A stretch of DNA of 64,000 nucleotides, from the NCBI GenBank assembly GCA_006937955.1, contig SSNP01000020.1, positions 2,866,211-2,930,210 of the forward strand, written 5' to 3'. Below are positions 35,911 through 47,895 of this stretch, one piece after another. Both the position numbers and the translations under genes were made by a program. The DNA is from Pachypanchax playfairii. Lineage: Eukaryota; Chordata; Actinopteri; Cyprinodontiformes; Aplocheilidae. The stretch's first letter is position 1. Every line of letters begins with the position of its first letter. A model generated the notes under the pieces. That model had not been told where the DNA came from and did no database searches. It saw only the letters and a list, made by a program, of their open reading frames with translations.

Positions 35911-37133
35911 AGCAGTACAACATACACTCTGGACGCCTCTGGCTGCCCTATTACACTTATGCCACTTTTCCACGGTGCGGCTCGGTTCACTTTAGCCCCC
36001 TGCGGACCCTTTTCCACCGCCTTTCTCGGGTCTCAACTGCGTCATTCCGCGCCAACCCGGCCTCTTTTTTCAGACCACCTCCTTGGTGGTCCGAAGCGGC
36101 CCAAAGCGGGCCCACAAGCCCACCTGTCTACTGATTGGTCCAGTAAACTGCTAACAGTGACACGACTACCTACGTAGTGGTAGCCCCTGATTGGCCCGGC
36201 TGTGTGTGGTGTCCACATGGTGTGATATACAAGTGCTCCCGCAAAAGGCTTTAAAAAAAACACTCCCAGCAACTATACAAATATTTTATTTTAAAATACA
36301 ATTGACTTTGGACAATGGCGACTTCCTCCACAAGAACCAAAAATCAAACCAACCAAAATGAACCACAGACAGAGTGCAAAGTACAAAAACACACGTATAT
36401 CCGCCATTGTTGTTGTTGTTTCACGCGCTGTGATGTCGCGGACAAAGACTTTTGCGCGCCACTTTTCATAGCCAGATGGGCACGCCCATATCCCCACTTA
36501 CGTCAGCTTTATGTTTCCACCGCCTCAAGCAAGTTGATCTGCGCTATACTGTACCGCTCTCAAGCGCGCTATGCCGATTTGTCAGTGGAAAAGGGGCATT
36601 ACTAATTCAGGTTTCAGCCGGAAGGGGTGTTCTGATGATTTATGCTGCCCTGAAGAAAAATGTCGCCATAGTATGAATTGACAACTTACTGTATTTCATT
36701 ATAAGATGTCAATGGAAGTTTATACAGTATTCTTGTTTATGGTGAGTGTGTCCTGTTAACTATTAAAGCGTATTTTTATGATCCTTCCCTAATATTTTCT
36801 ATATAAAAGCCCTCTGGGTCCTTGACAGCCATTGTTGGGTCCTTCTCCTCTGGGTGTTTCCAAACATTTGCCTGTCTTTCTGACAATGCAAAGAAAGTAA
36901 AAATAACATAATATATTTAGTGTTCCTGTTCTGGGAGAATTTATTTGATAGGTAAAATGTATTTATGGAAAAATATTTAAACAAAAAACAAACAATAAAA
37001 CTGTTTATTGAAGTCAAGACTGTAGAACAGCACATGTGCAGAAGGAATGTATAGCACATCTAGGTAGCATATTTCTGCAGAACACCGGTTCCAGCAGGCA
37101 GTCTGAGACACGGAAAAGTTATTTAGTACTGCT
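35911..37133 (+). mobile_element. TTAA-inserted MITE, family D, copy 1, carrying a Harbinger-like MITE
   Basis: The left end AGCAGTACAACATAC (next to a mutated TTAA) and the right end TTAGTACTGCT followed by TTAA (37134-37137) match the copy at 62468-63123. The shared interior runs from CCGGAAGGGGTGTTCTGATG to TTTCTGCAGAACACCGGTTC. The family H element at 35960-36598 interrupts it near its left end. Confidence 0.8.
35960..36598. mobile_element. Harbinger-like MITE (family H), copy 3
   Basis: The 639-bp element runs from TGCCACTTTTCCACGGTGC to the inverse of TGCCCCTTTTCCACTGAC. It is flanked by direct TTA (35957-35959 and 36599-36601) and nested in the family D MITE. Confidence 0.88.
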
Positions 37134-37137
37134 TTAA

Positions 37138-37914
37138 AGATGATTAATGTCGTGACATTTGATTAAAAAAATAATGTTTTAATTATTTTGGATAAAGTGA
37201 CATATGTTCAATTAATTATTTCTAGTTGGAATTTTTTGTTAATATAAAAACCACATCAGAAAGTGTGATGGCTCAGTGAATGTGGCAACCATTTGAGCAA
37301 AAACAGCATCCTCAATTATGCATCGAGTCAACTCTGCAAGATAAGAGTCCAGCACCCCCAGGTTTTCTGTAAACTATGTAATAAACAATGCTTCAGGTTT
37401 TTCTCTCCTAGACGCTCCCCTCCTTCTGCCCCGCATGGAACTGGGTTCATTTGAATGGCACTGTTTGTTAAGGTTTTAGCGGTTAGTAAGTGCTTCCTTT
37501 GTTTGGCTGAAGCATGGAGACGGGGGTTAATATCTCCCAGGGAGCACATTACAAAGAGGGCCTTCAGCTCCCCTGGCCGGAGAGGGGTGGCTGGATGAAT
37601 GAGGCCGGGCCACAGGGCAAAGGTGCCAGAGAGGGCACAGAAAGGTGGGAAATCCAGAGGACAGGAGGCAGGACAAAGAGTGCAAGAGTGACATGAACTC
37701 AGGGTCACCAATAATGTACAGTTGCAATAAAACAATCGCTAGGAAGGCAGAAAAAGCCGTATGTTTAAACAGCTTAGTGGTGGAAATTGAAGAAAATGAA
37801 ACATTAGTTGTTTGAAGTTGCTCCCTCGGGAACTTGTGGTCCAAGGCCTAACTCAATTTTTATTTGTAGGTAATTACAGCATATTTTTCTTTCTTTTTTT
37901 GCAGCTCTGGGTGA
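37138..37914. other. No gene; GC-richer stretch
   Basis: The interval 37380-37850 is less AT-rich than its surroundings, contains GGGGTTAATATCTCCC and lacks repeat signatures. It could be a conserved non-coding element, but I cannot test that here. Confidence 0.35.
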
Positions 37915-38118
37915 TGGAGCTCGATGTAAAGTCATAGATTAAAGATTCATGTGTTATATTTGATTCAAGATTTAAGAAACAGATTCAGGTTCATTACCAA
38001 GGCTTTTATCTGAGGTGAAAAAAAGTTACATTCATTCTTTTATTACATCTCAAATGGATGATTGTAACTTTGTGTATGTTGATGTTAGTAAGGCCTGTAT
38101 TTCACAGTTGGTCTTTAA

Positions 38119-38682
38119 AGACCCAGTCTGATCATCTTTTGATCAAAGCATCTCAGTGGTCTTTAAAGTTACAGTATGTAAGAATTTTACAGTGAAATAA
38201 TCACACAACAGTCTAATTTCCCACCAATGTTGAAAGTAAAGTCATATTGTGATGTGTGATATTTATTCTCATGGTGTGCACGGTTGTTGTCTCACCCCTC
38301 CAGTCAAAAGGCGCAATTGACAATTTTAGTCGTCATCGGTATTGGCGGTGAACGGTTGTATTTGAAAGATGACTAATGTCATCAGTGGTGGTGAATGAGT
38401 TAATGTCTTGTATGTTATACCTTCTGTTATTGTATTCATCATTTTCATTGTTGACAAACAAACCACATCCATCCATGTGGCCTGCCCACTGGCTTTTCTA
38501 CATCACATATCTAGACTTTTTTAGACAAATTTTAGTTATTGATTAACAGCAATTTAAATGCAAAAATACTCAGAAATGCAATTTTGAACTTAATTTTCTC
38601 AAGATACATCCTCTAGCATCAGAAAAATGCCCCAAGAACATGTTAACAACATGAAAAAACCCATTTTCTTCTGAGTGGGTCT
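38119..38682 (+). mobile_element. TTAA-inserted MITE, family C, within the L2 LINE
   Basis: The ends are AGACCCAGTCTGATC and the inverse of AGACCCACTCAGAAG, flanked by direct TTAA (38115-38118 and 38683-38686). Removing it together with one TTAA rejoins the LINE frame, which confirms both boundaries. Confidence 0.85.
38167..38260 (-). mobile_element. TTAA MITE, family B, truncated copy 3, nested in family C
   Basis: AGTTACAGTATGTAAGAATT follows TTAA at 38163-38166, and the next 90 bp (TTTTACAGTGAAATAATCAC, TGTTGAAAGTAAAGTCATAT) match the inverted right end of the copies at 23544 and 31641. The other end is missing. Confidence 0.7.
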
Positions 38683-39125
38683 TTAATCCTGTAGCGCATC
38701 TCTTAACACAAACAGGAAAATGTATCCAGTGTTTGGTTCCCTTCAGAGGCTCCTTGTCTGATTTTGGATTTAATATAAAATGTATTGATGACCTTTAAGG
38801 TCACTTAATGAGCAGGGGCCTGTGTATTGAGCAGTATTGAGTCGAGACTGGTACACAGACGTAATTGGGTCGTAGCAACTGTAACTCGTAAATTATGAAA
38901 CCAAATGTTCTTACAGATTAGACATTAAACAACTCCTGATGTTTTCAAATCCTCTCTTAAAACGTATTTATGTTCCCTGTCCATTTATTGTTTTTTTATA
39001 TATTGTAGAATGTGTTTCACAAAATGTTACTTTTTAAAAGTTCTGTCATGGTTTTATGCTCCTTGTGCTTTCTTGTTATTCTTTGTTTTATGCATAGCAC
39101 TTTGGCCAATAGCAGTTGGCCTTAA

Positions 39126-39604
39126 AGAGGCCATTTCACACAAATTTCAGGACTTTGTGGTTATTTCTGAAGTATTAACCTGTAATATGAAACATTTTAT
39201 ATCTAAAAAACGTTAGGAAACACTGATTTACAGACCTTTCAATCAGACTGCGTGAAGATATGTCCAGCTTCAACTCAAACGCATTCATTTATTATGTTAA
39301 TTTACTGGACTCAGATTGGCTAACAAACTAGCTTATGAGAGCACGGTATACTTTTTCCTGCTCCGCTGTGCATGGCAACAGCGCACCGAGTATCTTCTGG
39401 TTTGATATGTTTATGCTAACAGTTTTTAGCCAGCAGCATGCTGGAGCTGATAGTAGTTTGCATTAGTTTGCGTAGTTTGAGAGATAAAAACTGAACGAGA
39501 ACTTGTTGGGCTGTTTTCACACCCACTATGAAGGTAAGAACACCTGTGGAGCTAAAATATTCAACAGAAACCTCAGAAAAACCCTTTTTAATGAAAAGGC
39601 CTCT
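39126..39604 (-). mobile_element. TTAA-inserted MITE, family A, copy 4, in the L2 tail
   Basis: The left end AGAGGCCATTTCACAC after TTAA (39122-39125) and the right end AAAAGGCCTCT before ATAA (a mutated TTAA) match copy 2 in orientation. It is 479 bp, shorter than the others, with parts of the interior missing. It lies between the two halves of the L2 3' tail. Confidence 0.82.
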
Positions 39605-39784
39605 ATAAATATGCTCTTTAAATAAACTTGAACTTGAGGCCAGGTGCCACAGGTGGTAGAGCAGCAGGTAAGGTGCAAAGTTTGGCCCAGAACAGAGACA
39701 CCATTCATAATCATTAAAATGTAATGGCTGAGAGATGAAGTGACAGATGAAAGGTTGAGGAAATCTGCCTGTCCAAAACCTCAT

Positions 39785-40703
39785 CAATTGTTTAAGTGAA
39801 GTTAAATCCTGGATGGCAAATAATTTTTTCCACTTGAATCAAGACAAGACAAAGGTTTTATTATTTGGCGAGGCTGAACTCCTTCTGGAAGGTTCCAGCC
39901 CCATTGGCCCTTTTATCTCTTTTAACCGTTCTGTTGCTCGAAACCTTGGAGTTCAGTTTGATAACTGTTTTAAATTTGATAAGCAGATCAGTGGTGCAGT
40001 CCAGTTTTTACCAGTTAAGGTTGATTAGTAAAATTAAGCCATACTTGCCTTATGCTGGACTTGAAAGAGTGATTCATGCTCTCATCACTTCTAGACTGGA
40101 CTACTTTAACTCCCTATATATCGGGTTAAACAACTCTCTGTTGCGTCGTTTGCAGCTCGTCCAGAATGCTGCTGCTCGTCTTCTGACGGGGTGCAAGCGA
40201 CGCGACCATGTCACTCCGGTTCTTTCCTCTCTGCATTGATTGCCGGTTCGTTTTAGAATTGATTTTAATTCTTGTTTTTAAATGTTTGAATGACCTGGCA
40301 CCCCCCCTACCTGTCTGATCTTTTACACCGCTATGCCCCTAAGAGACACTTGAGGTCAGAAAATCAACTTCTTTTGGTTGTTCCTAGATCTAGGTTGGTT
40401 ACTGGTGGGGACAGGGACTTTTCTGTTGCTGCTCCTATAGGCTTTGGAACGCCCTTCCTCTCAATGTTAGGATGGCAAGCTCATTAGAAGTTTTTAAATC
40501 ACTCTTAAGGACATATCTTTTTAAAATGGCCTTCGAATCTCGTTAAACTTGCCAATACGTTGTTTTTTTTGTGTGTGTGTACTCAATGTATACAGAACTG
40601 TCTTTTTATTTTTGGGCACTTATTGAGTGCTTATTTTTTTGATTTTATCGCTTGTGCAGCACTTTGGTAAAGTGCTTTATAAATAAAGATTATTATTATT
40701 ATA
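39785..40703 (+). pseudogene. Second L2-type LINE, 3' part, frameshifted
   Basis: WMANNFFHLNQDKTKVLLFG (39811 on) is the end of the reverse-transcriptase region. After a frameshift the frame continues as LERVIHALITSRLDYFNSLY, LQLVQNAAARLLTG and VTPVLSSLH (to 40239), followed by a stop in the HWLP block and a further frame change. The 3' end is AGCACTTTGGTAAAGTGCTT then TATAAATAAAG and (ATT)n, typical for L2. It begins about 150 bp after the tail of the previous LINE, in the same orientation, and is truncated at its 5' end. The two LINEs have different tails and are separate insertions. Confidence 0.85.
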
Positions 40704-43600
40704 ATGAGAACATATTTAAAAGCAGGACGAAACATAATAACTCAATATGAGTAATGCAAATGTTATTTTAATAAATCAGGAAAAAGGACAGCAACTGATC
40801 CAAAAGTCTCTTTATGAGAAATTAAGAGTAAAAATATTGATCTTTGGAAAAACTTTCAACAAATGTCAACATCTTTCATGCTTTACAAGCTCCTCTTTGC
40901 CTGCCCTGAAACTCAGTGGGACATACACTCGTGGTACTCAGTCAAACAGAGTTTTCTAAAGTTTTGAAATTCGATGGGTCAGTGACGTAAGTTGAAGAAC
41001 AATAAGATTTCTGTGATTAGATCAGATTTTATTACATGGAAGTTGGTTCTGAGCCTTGGATTACAACATGTACTGGCTCAGACTGTGATAGATGATAAAA
41101 CTAAAGAAGAACCCAGACTTGGGAAGAAAACATAATATTTAGAAAAAACTTTTCCAGACTTTAATACACAAAGGATCCGTATTATTTTCCTGTACTGCTC
41201 CAAACCTTTCGGTTGTTTGTCCAACTTTAGATGATGAACAGAAACTCAATTAAATGTGCATTTTAATAATTACAGATAATGTATTCCAGAATAGAACAGT
41301 TCTCCTTTTTAAATGGGGTGTATCCATTAATGTGCGTTTAATTAGATTTCCCATTCCGTTAAAAGCCATGTAATGGTGCAAATCTCATGTGAGTTAGGAG
41401 AAGCTGATATCGCCATGTTCTCTCACACATCAGTTTACAATAAAATCCTAATCTTTATTTTTTTATATTGAGGGAAACCCATTTGTTTCTTTCTACCAGA
41501 CAGGCAACAGTCAAAATTGAAAAAAAAACAAAAAAAAAAACAGATATTATATGTCAAAAAATATTTTGTATGAATTTGTACTTGAGTTTGAAAACAGTTT
41601 TCATGGTTGAATAAATGTTAAACGACTCTGTGAGAGAATTTCTGGATTTCACAGCACCAGAGTGTTAGTGATAATTCCACAGATACGTAGTTTAGAAAAC
41701 ACTGTATGGGAAAAGTACTTGTTTCTACCCTCTTTGGCCTTGCAGGCCAGCTGCAAAACTGGTGCAGATACAGGTACAGTATAAGATCATAACAACTTTA
41801 AGGCAGAGCCTCATCCTAATGTACAATCATCAGCATGACTGCTCTCATTCATGCATGAATTATAATAAACCTTTTTCCAGTTCAATTCACTTCAACGCGT
41901 GGTAAATACGTTTTCCACTACATACTCCAGAAAAGGTTTTCTGAGAAGGTAGACAGTTTAATCAGCGTGCATTACACAACAGTAAACTCAGAATTTAACA
42001 CAAAACATATTTGTACAGTACAATTTTGTAAGAACACAATATACAATAGTTATTTTCTTGTTTCAAACTGCATGTAAAATGTACTGTAGCTGATTGAGAG
42101 CCTGGTTAAGTGTATATAGATATTAATCACTGATCAACATTTGTGGGAACATTTCCATGAGATTTTAATGTAAATCATTTATAGGTAGTAGTTGCCCTTG
42201 GACCACTCTGTGCATAACACCTTTGTTCTGGTCATGGTAATGTTTGTAATAACTTCATGCACATTGATCTATTTTGAAATATCTCCCCATGATTAAGTTT
42301 TTATATGTCTGGCATTTACTCTGGTTTTTGTCCATGTTTGTGTGTATGGTAGAGTCCGTGTTTGTGTGCATGAGGGTGGGAATGCATGCTTGTGTATACG
42401 TATGTATGTCTGTTTGTCCCTGTCTATGTGCTAGGATGGGTCTTAGACTCCCCCACTTTTAACAACATCTTACAACATCAAATTCTCCACCACTTACAGG
42501 TGTCCCATCAACTGATGTGCTGATGGTTCTTAGAGTTTGGGACTGGGCGCCTGGGTGTGTGCTGGCCTGCTCCCAGAAACTGCTTGGTGGGGCCTCGCGC
42601 TTCCTGGGTTGGTTGGGTCCCTGGGGGGATACCAGTATGCTCGGGTGTAGCTGGCTACCGATGGTGCCTGTGGGGTCTTCACTACAGCCCCCTGAAGTAT
42701 CTGTACTGAGGTTGTGGGGCAGTTGCCCTGGTGGTCACTGATGGTCTTGTCTGGGTGGAGGTAGTGGTTGCTCCTGTGGTGGTCCTTCTGGATTGTTCTA
42801 CACCAACTGCTCCCCAGCTGTCCCTACTATGTAATCACCTTCCCTCAGCATGAGAACTCCCATCATTCTAAGTTTGATGTCACTGTCTACCGTCAACTCC
42901 TCTGTGGTTGCAGTTTCCCTGTTTTCCACCATTCCTGTATGCAATGCTGTTTTGTTGCCATGTCAGCTTTTGTTTTTCTTCATTAAAGTATTTATTTAAT
43001 GTCAACCTCGAGTTTCTCATGTTTGTTTTTCACACCACCCCCTTATGACATAAATAACTCCTCATAATTTAAATAACCTCACACTAACCTTTTAAATTAA
43101 TTGTGTGTAAAAGTTGGCCCACTGTTTCACAACCAGGGCAAGAACCACTTTTTTCTGCCTGAGTCTGAAGGTTAGCTCATCAGTTCTCAGGTCTACCTAA
43201 AAGCGCAACTACACAAAGAGAATAACTAATATCAGTAAAAGAATAATGAAATCAGGGCAAAGACTTCACTGCAGTGGTTGTGATCGTGTGGATGTAATTT
43301 GTGCACGTTATATTTTTATTCAGGCATTTACTCAGACACCTCTATGCAACACGGCAGTAGCTTTAGCATTCTGGCTAACAACAATCAATTGATAAACTAC
43401 TCTGAAAACTAATAACTAATAGGCTACTAATAACTGATAACGCCACCATTTTTTAATTTAATAAAATGTCGTGTTCTGGACCTGTGATGTTAGCAAAGGG
43501 AGTCATATACAACACGCAGCTCCAGCCCCGTGTAGCTAGCGTTCGTGTTATTGAGAGTCAGTGTGTCCACTAGTTTAGGATTATGTTCATTTATCTTAAA
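40704..43600. other. No gene recognised
   Basis: This is AT-rich with A-runs near 41520. The part 42500-42760 is G/T-rich (GGGACTGGGCGCCTGGGTG, GTGGGGCCTCGCGCTTCC) and could be an untranslated LINE 3' region, but I cannot link it to a coding end. Confidence 0.45.
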
Positions 43601-43602
43601 AT

Positions 43603-43800
43603 AGTAAATTATTGTGTTTGTGGAGTCTGTACAAACATGCTGTCAGGACTACACAAATTTCCAAATAAAAACAAAAACGAAGCCATCTACCGTTCCTGTG
43701 TGCATCAGAGAAGGTTAATTTTTTGTTTGAGTATGTAAGACTGGGGTTGGTTTTTCATCCCAGCCACACTGGAGAATACTGTGGTCTGAGTTTGATTTCA
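43603..43800 (+). pseudogene. THAP-like zinc-finger remnant
   Basis: The frame from 43603 reads VNYCVCGVCTNMLSGLHKFP followed by NKNKNEAIYRSCVHQRR. After a stop and a frame change, FHPSHTGEYCGLSLISNF follows (about 43752-43805). The arrangement of two early cysteines, a short HKFP block, a central basic stretch and a PS..T..YC block recalls the THAP (C2CH) DNA-binding domain of P-element and Kolobok transposases and of host THAP proteins. The final histidine position is occupied by leucine. It has at least two breaks and no neighbouring catalytic region. The call rests on pattern only. Confidence 0.4.
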
Positions 43801-44235
43801 AACTTTTAACTTATTCATTTGCTATTTTTATTTCACTGCTAATGAGGGAGATAACAGGTCTCCCTTTGACGTCCCGTCATGGTCGGACGGAAATTAATTT
43901 TTCTCCCAAAAACTTCTAAATAATATATTTACGAGAATTGTTTTATTGAGAATCAATTCCTGATATATTTCTCTAAACACTGGTTTAAAGGAAGGTTTAA
44001 CCCGCAACCTGCAATTTAAGCCTTTAATGCACAGTGATCAGCTGGTTCTTTTGTTTTAGTTTTTTGGGTATATTTGGTTTAAAGCTGTCACATTGGACTC
44101 TATAGAGTGACACCGTAAACTGGGAGTGTAAAATACTCTGTGTTCAGCAAATAAATGTTTCATAGTCAAAATACATTTTGTCAACTTGATTTGAAATTGT
44201 GAAAATTATGTTTAAAGAAAGAAATGCAAAGTCAA
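43801..44235. other. No feature recognised
   Basis: Nothing supported. Confidence 0.5.
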
Positions 44236-44795
44236 AGGAATAAATTCAACAGCGGCGAATGCGTCAGTGGTGTGGAGCATTTTGTTCATTCAATCAGCCG
44301 TGCGTCCCTTCCCAACGGGAGTGCTTCAGACGCGTATCACTTGCATAAAGCATCCTATCCAGCTGGTCCCAGAAGATGTGATTTCATCAGTACATGCAAC
44401 AACAAGCAGGGCTAAATACAACAACATCTAGAAGGTATGTGGCTTATTCCCACACCACCTACGGACTTCAAACCCATTGCAGGGACTGTATTTTTTCGTC
44501 ATCTCGCAAATGGAAATCTGCACGTGTCCTTTTATTTTGAAACTTCTGGGTATTTTATTTTTCATGAACACCTAATTACTTGTCTGGTCCAATCTAAACA
44601 GATGCACTAATGCATTTTAGAGGCATAGTGCGTAAAAAATAGAACTACAGCGTAAAGCCTGCGACACATTGCTCCTGAGACGCATCTGATTCGCATTGCT
44701 TTGCACCTGGTTGAAACGGTCCAATAGACTTTAATGGTGGCTATCAGCCGCGTATTACATGTCATTAATGTTACGTGTCCGGTGGAAATGAGAGG
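44236..44795 (+). mobile_element. MITE family F, copy with decayed left end
   Basis: It matches 51945-52470 along most of its length (GTGCGTCCCTTCCCAACGGG, ACACCACCTACGGACTTCAA, AGTGCGTAAAAAATAGAACT, ATCAGCCGCGTATTACATG). It ends GTCCGGTGGAAATGAGAGG before TAAG. Confidence 0.78.
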
Positions 44796-45907
44796 TAAGA
44801 GTGAATGTTGTCCAACATCTAACCTCCCCCACCAAAACTACAGAGGGCCAATGGGTCAGCACTCTTTCCATAAGAATACATTATCAACAACACTCTAATG
44901 TTAGTATAGATTGCTGGTAACAACTGATTTCTCCATCCAAGGTATTTGATATTTTGCATGAATTTCTTTGAATCAAAAATCTTGTTTTGCCTCTACAACT
45001 CTCTGAGCTGTGATCCACTTAGATCAGTTGGACTTTCATTGAAGTCTATTTATGTTTCATTCCCTTTTTTGCCTTATTATTTTACCAGTTACAGTTGACC
45101 CCTTTTATGTTTTCCTATCCGTGTGAACATTTCCTCCCCTTTTCATAACACCATTTGCCCATGAATGATCTCATCCTGTCCTCACAGCTTTAAATATGCT
45201 CTTCTATTCTGATTCAAAGCAGCTCTTTGAAAGGATAATATTTACGGGGTTTAATCCTCCACTCCATCTTGACATATTCCCCAAACTGTAGGAGTGTGCC
45301 AACAATTGCACCCCTCCCTTCTTTCCTCCCTCTCTCCTCACCACCCACTCTGCTCTCTCCCTGGTAATGTCAGTCGATGAAGTGGCAGGTGTTTGGGTAA
45401 AAACTGTTCCACTGGGACGTGAAGTGTATATAAAGCTGGATTCAAAAGAGTATAAATATTGGATACCTTGCTTGGAATGTCATTAAAGACAAGAACACAG
45501 TTGTACTCTAAGGATAACTTGAGATCTGCGAGGCCTGAATTTGAACCGACCCAGCTGTGAATGCAGAGATTTGGCCAGATGGTGTTGAAAGGTGACATTG
45601 GGTTTGACTGTTTTGCTTGACTTAAATAATTTCCTGTGGGTGCACCAATGGAATTTAGTGAGTCATGTGCCATTGAATTTTTACTTTTTTTTTTTATGTG
45701 CTCTCCAAGCAGATTAAATCCCTTTCACAGGTTTTAAAACCAAACCAACAAACTTCCAAAAAAGATATTTTAAGAAAATAATAATTTGAACTTTATGACA
45801 AAAATGACTCATCTAAGACATAAAAAAGAAAACACTTATTTAAAAATCACAGTGTGGCCCCCCACTGCCTCTAAAGAAAAACAGATGATACATCAGATCA
45901 GCCTAAC
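44796..45907. other. No gene recognised
   Basis: The 111-codon minus-strand frame (45673-45338) resembles no family I know and has no splice or promoter context. It is probably chance. Confidence 0.45.
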
Positions 45908-46823
45908 TGACCTTTCGCCGAGCCCCGCCCCCTTAGTTACTGTTGCTACGTCTGACAACACGACCAGCGCAACAGATTGCCATGACGGGAAGAGGTAGAT
46001 CTTATTGGAAGAAGTGACTGAGCCCTCACTGGGATTGCTTTTGTGTGGGGTGCACACGTCCTGGTTGGATATCAATAACAAACAGGAATATGTGCTTGCA
46101 GTGTCTGCTTGTTTCACAAGAAATGTGCTTGTGTGGAATTTTTCTTCAGACAGTGATCATTTTTGGAGCAATACCTCCGCAATATCCAGATCGAGGCAGT
46201 ATACAGTAGAAGGATATATTCAGAATAAAAAGTTATGCAATGAAGGAGACATACTGCTATCAAGGCTAATGCTTACACCGGTCAGTCTCAAGCAAAATCT
46301 CAGAAGTAGGTTTTTCGTACATAAAATGCTTCATAAAAGATAAAAACTATATTATTTAAAGTTGCTTGTTGGAGTACTATGTTCTACTTTGTTTTAAACA
46401 TGATGAAAAAATATGAATACCCACACAACAGCAGCTAATGTAGCTGGCATTAGCTAACATGTTAACTAATGTTGGCTAAAGCTAAATGGCTCATTAAACT
46501 TAGCTTAGAGAGTAGGTTAACATTCTGGCAATGATATTCATGTTGATCATAACTTTGGTCCAAATTGTGTTCTTGCCTCTAGTTGGTAGATCTAGCCAAC
46601 ACGGTAAGTAGTTAGCTGTTAGTCTTACCCTTGAGCAGATGTATTTATGCTTCGTAATGTCCCGACAATAACATGCATACGGTGCATGGGCAACATACGG
46701 TGAAGCGAGCGCTTCACCGTATTGCTTGGAGTCAATGTTTATTGGAGCCATTTACATAGTAACGGTTGCTATGATGTGTGATTGGACAATAGTTGTTTTT
46801 GGGGAGGGGCCAGCGAAAGGTCA
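45908..46823. mobile_element. MITE with TGACCTTTCGC ends (family G)
   Basis: The left end TGACCTTTCGCCGAGCCCCG and the right end, the inverse of TGACCTTTCGCTGGCCCCTC, form a terminal repeat around 916 bp. A partial third-party match to its left 100 bp lies at 1165-1271. The target duplication is not clear. The 112-codon frame inside (46005-46343) shows no known domain. Confidence 0.65.
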
Positions 46824-46875
46824 ATTGGCAGTTCTAAATTGGGCCTAGGTGTGTGTGTGTGAATGGTTGTTTCTC
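46824..46875 (-). repeat. Fragment of the teleost dispersed repeat
   Basis: On the minus strand it reads AACCATTCACAC, then ACACCTAGGCCCAATTTAGA, matching blocks of the repeat at 29085-29262. It abuts the right end of the family G MITE. Confidence 0.45.
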
Positions 46876-47893
46876 ACTACATGGGTTTGTGAGAGACCGT
46901 CCACGTGTGAATGGTTCACCCCCATCTCCTACCCCTCACCCACTGGCTGCTCCTTCTAAATATTTGGTGTCATTGAACAAAGCTATTGCAGAATCCTTCC
47001 CATCTGATACAAAACCGGTTTGAAATAAGTGAGGTCGTCACCTTTGTGGTCAGAATTAATCAAGACTGAATGACTTCACCATGACCTGTTCCTGCCCTGC
47101 TGTTCAAAACTTTTTGTTTGGGCAGTTAAACTAGGAGACCAGGAGAGTTCAGCCAGGTTGACACAACAGTCTGTTCAACTTTTCATCATACAAGTTTAGA
47201 TCCCTATTATTTCTGAAGGAAATGTTTGCAGTTTTTTCAGTAAGCATCTCTTTACAAGAAAGGAAAAAAACAAAAATGCTGCCCCAATTCTTATAATCCA
47301 GTACATTTCACTACTGATTAATATGTGTCATTAATAAAATGTGTCTCTAACCAACATCCAGACAAATAATTGATTCTCCTTTTGCCTGTTAGCTGACAGC
47401 TTTAGTAGTAAGTTATTGTAACTTCACTTTATAGTTGTTTTACTTCACTACCAGTTGGTGATTGCTACACATGACATATTTTAAATACAATTCTTTCAAA
47501 AAGTTACAGATATTCAACTTGGAATGGAACATTAGAATTTTTCTAAAATGCACTTTAAATTTTGCAAGGGAATTTAATTTGACCTTCTCTAATGTTATGA
47601 TTCACTCATCCTCTTGTCAACAAGTGTCTGATTCATGAATCAACCACTAAATGTTTTGGTTTATTGACTGTTTTTAAAAAGTCTGTTTCGTGCTTTTCAT
47701 ATTTTAACGTCATGCTAAAGGACTCAATTAAAGTTATTGAGATTTTTTTGTTGAGGGTTACCACTGTTAGCTTGTGTTATCAACATAGCATAAACCTTTT
47801 TACATTTTACATAGATTTCACCAAAACGTCAAATTTCCCAAACACATTGCAGGGAAACCTATAATTATAGTACTTAAAAATGGCTCTAGCCTC
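46876..47893. other. No feature recognised
   Basis: AT-rich; nothing supported. Confidence 0.5.
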
Positions 47894-47895
47894 TA

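Larger units (their letters stand above)
37915..39640 (+). pseudogene. L2-type LINE 3' part, interrupted by TTAA MITEs
   Basis: The LINE frame reads IHSFITSQMDDCNF (about 38030-38075) and SKACISQLVF up to 38115, resumes at 38687 with a decayed NPVAHLLTQT-like block, and later shows a KQLL...LLKRIY-like block near 38930. The tail is TAGCACTTTGGCC (about 39096) followed, beyond a second MITE, by TTTAAATAAACTTGAACTTG ending near 39637. The MITE at 38119-38682 and the MITE at 39126-39604 separate these parts. Many substitutions and stops make this an old copy. Confidence 0.75.

Noticed and set aside
37328..37844. Frames of 105-135 codons on the minus strand
   Set aside because: No domain recognised. 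The GC-richer composition alone makes long frames likelier.
45338..45673. 111-codon minus-strand frame
   Set aside because: No family resemblance, no splice or promoter context; length is within chance for this amount of DNA.
46005..46343. 112-codon frame inside the family G MITE
   Set aside because: No recognisable domain, no terminal context, and MITEs are normally non-coding.
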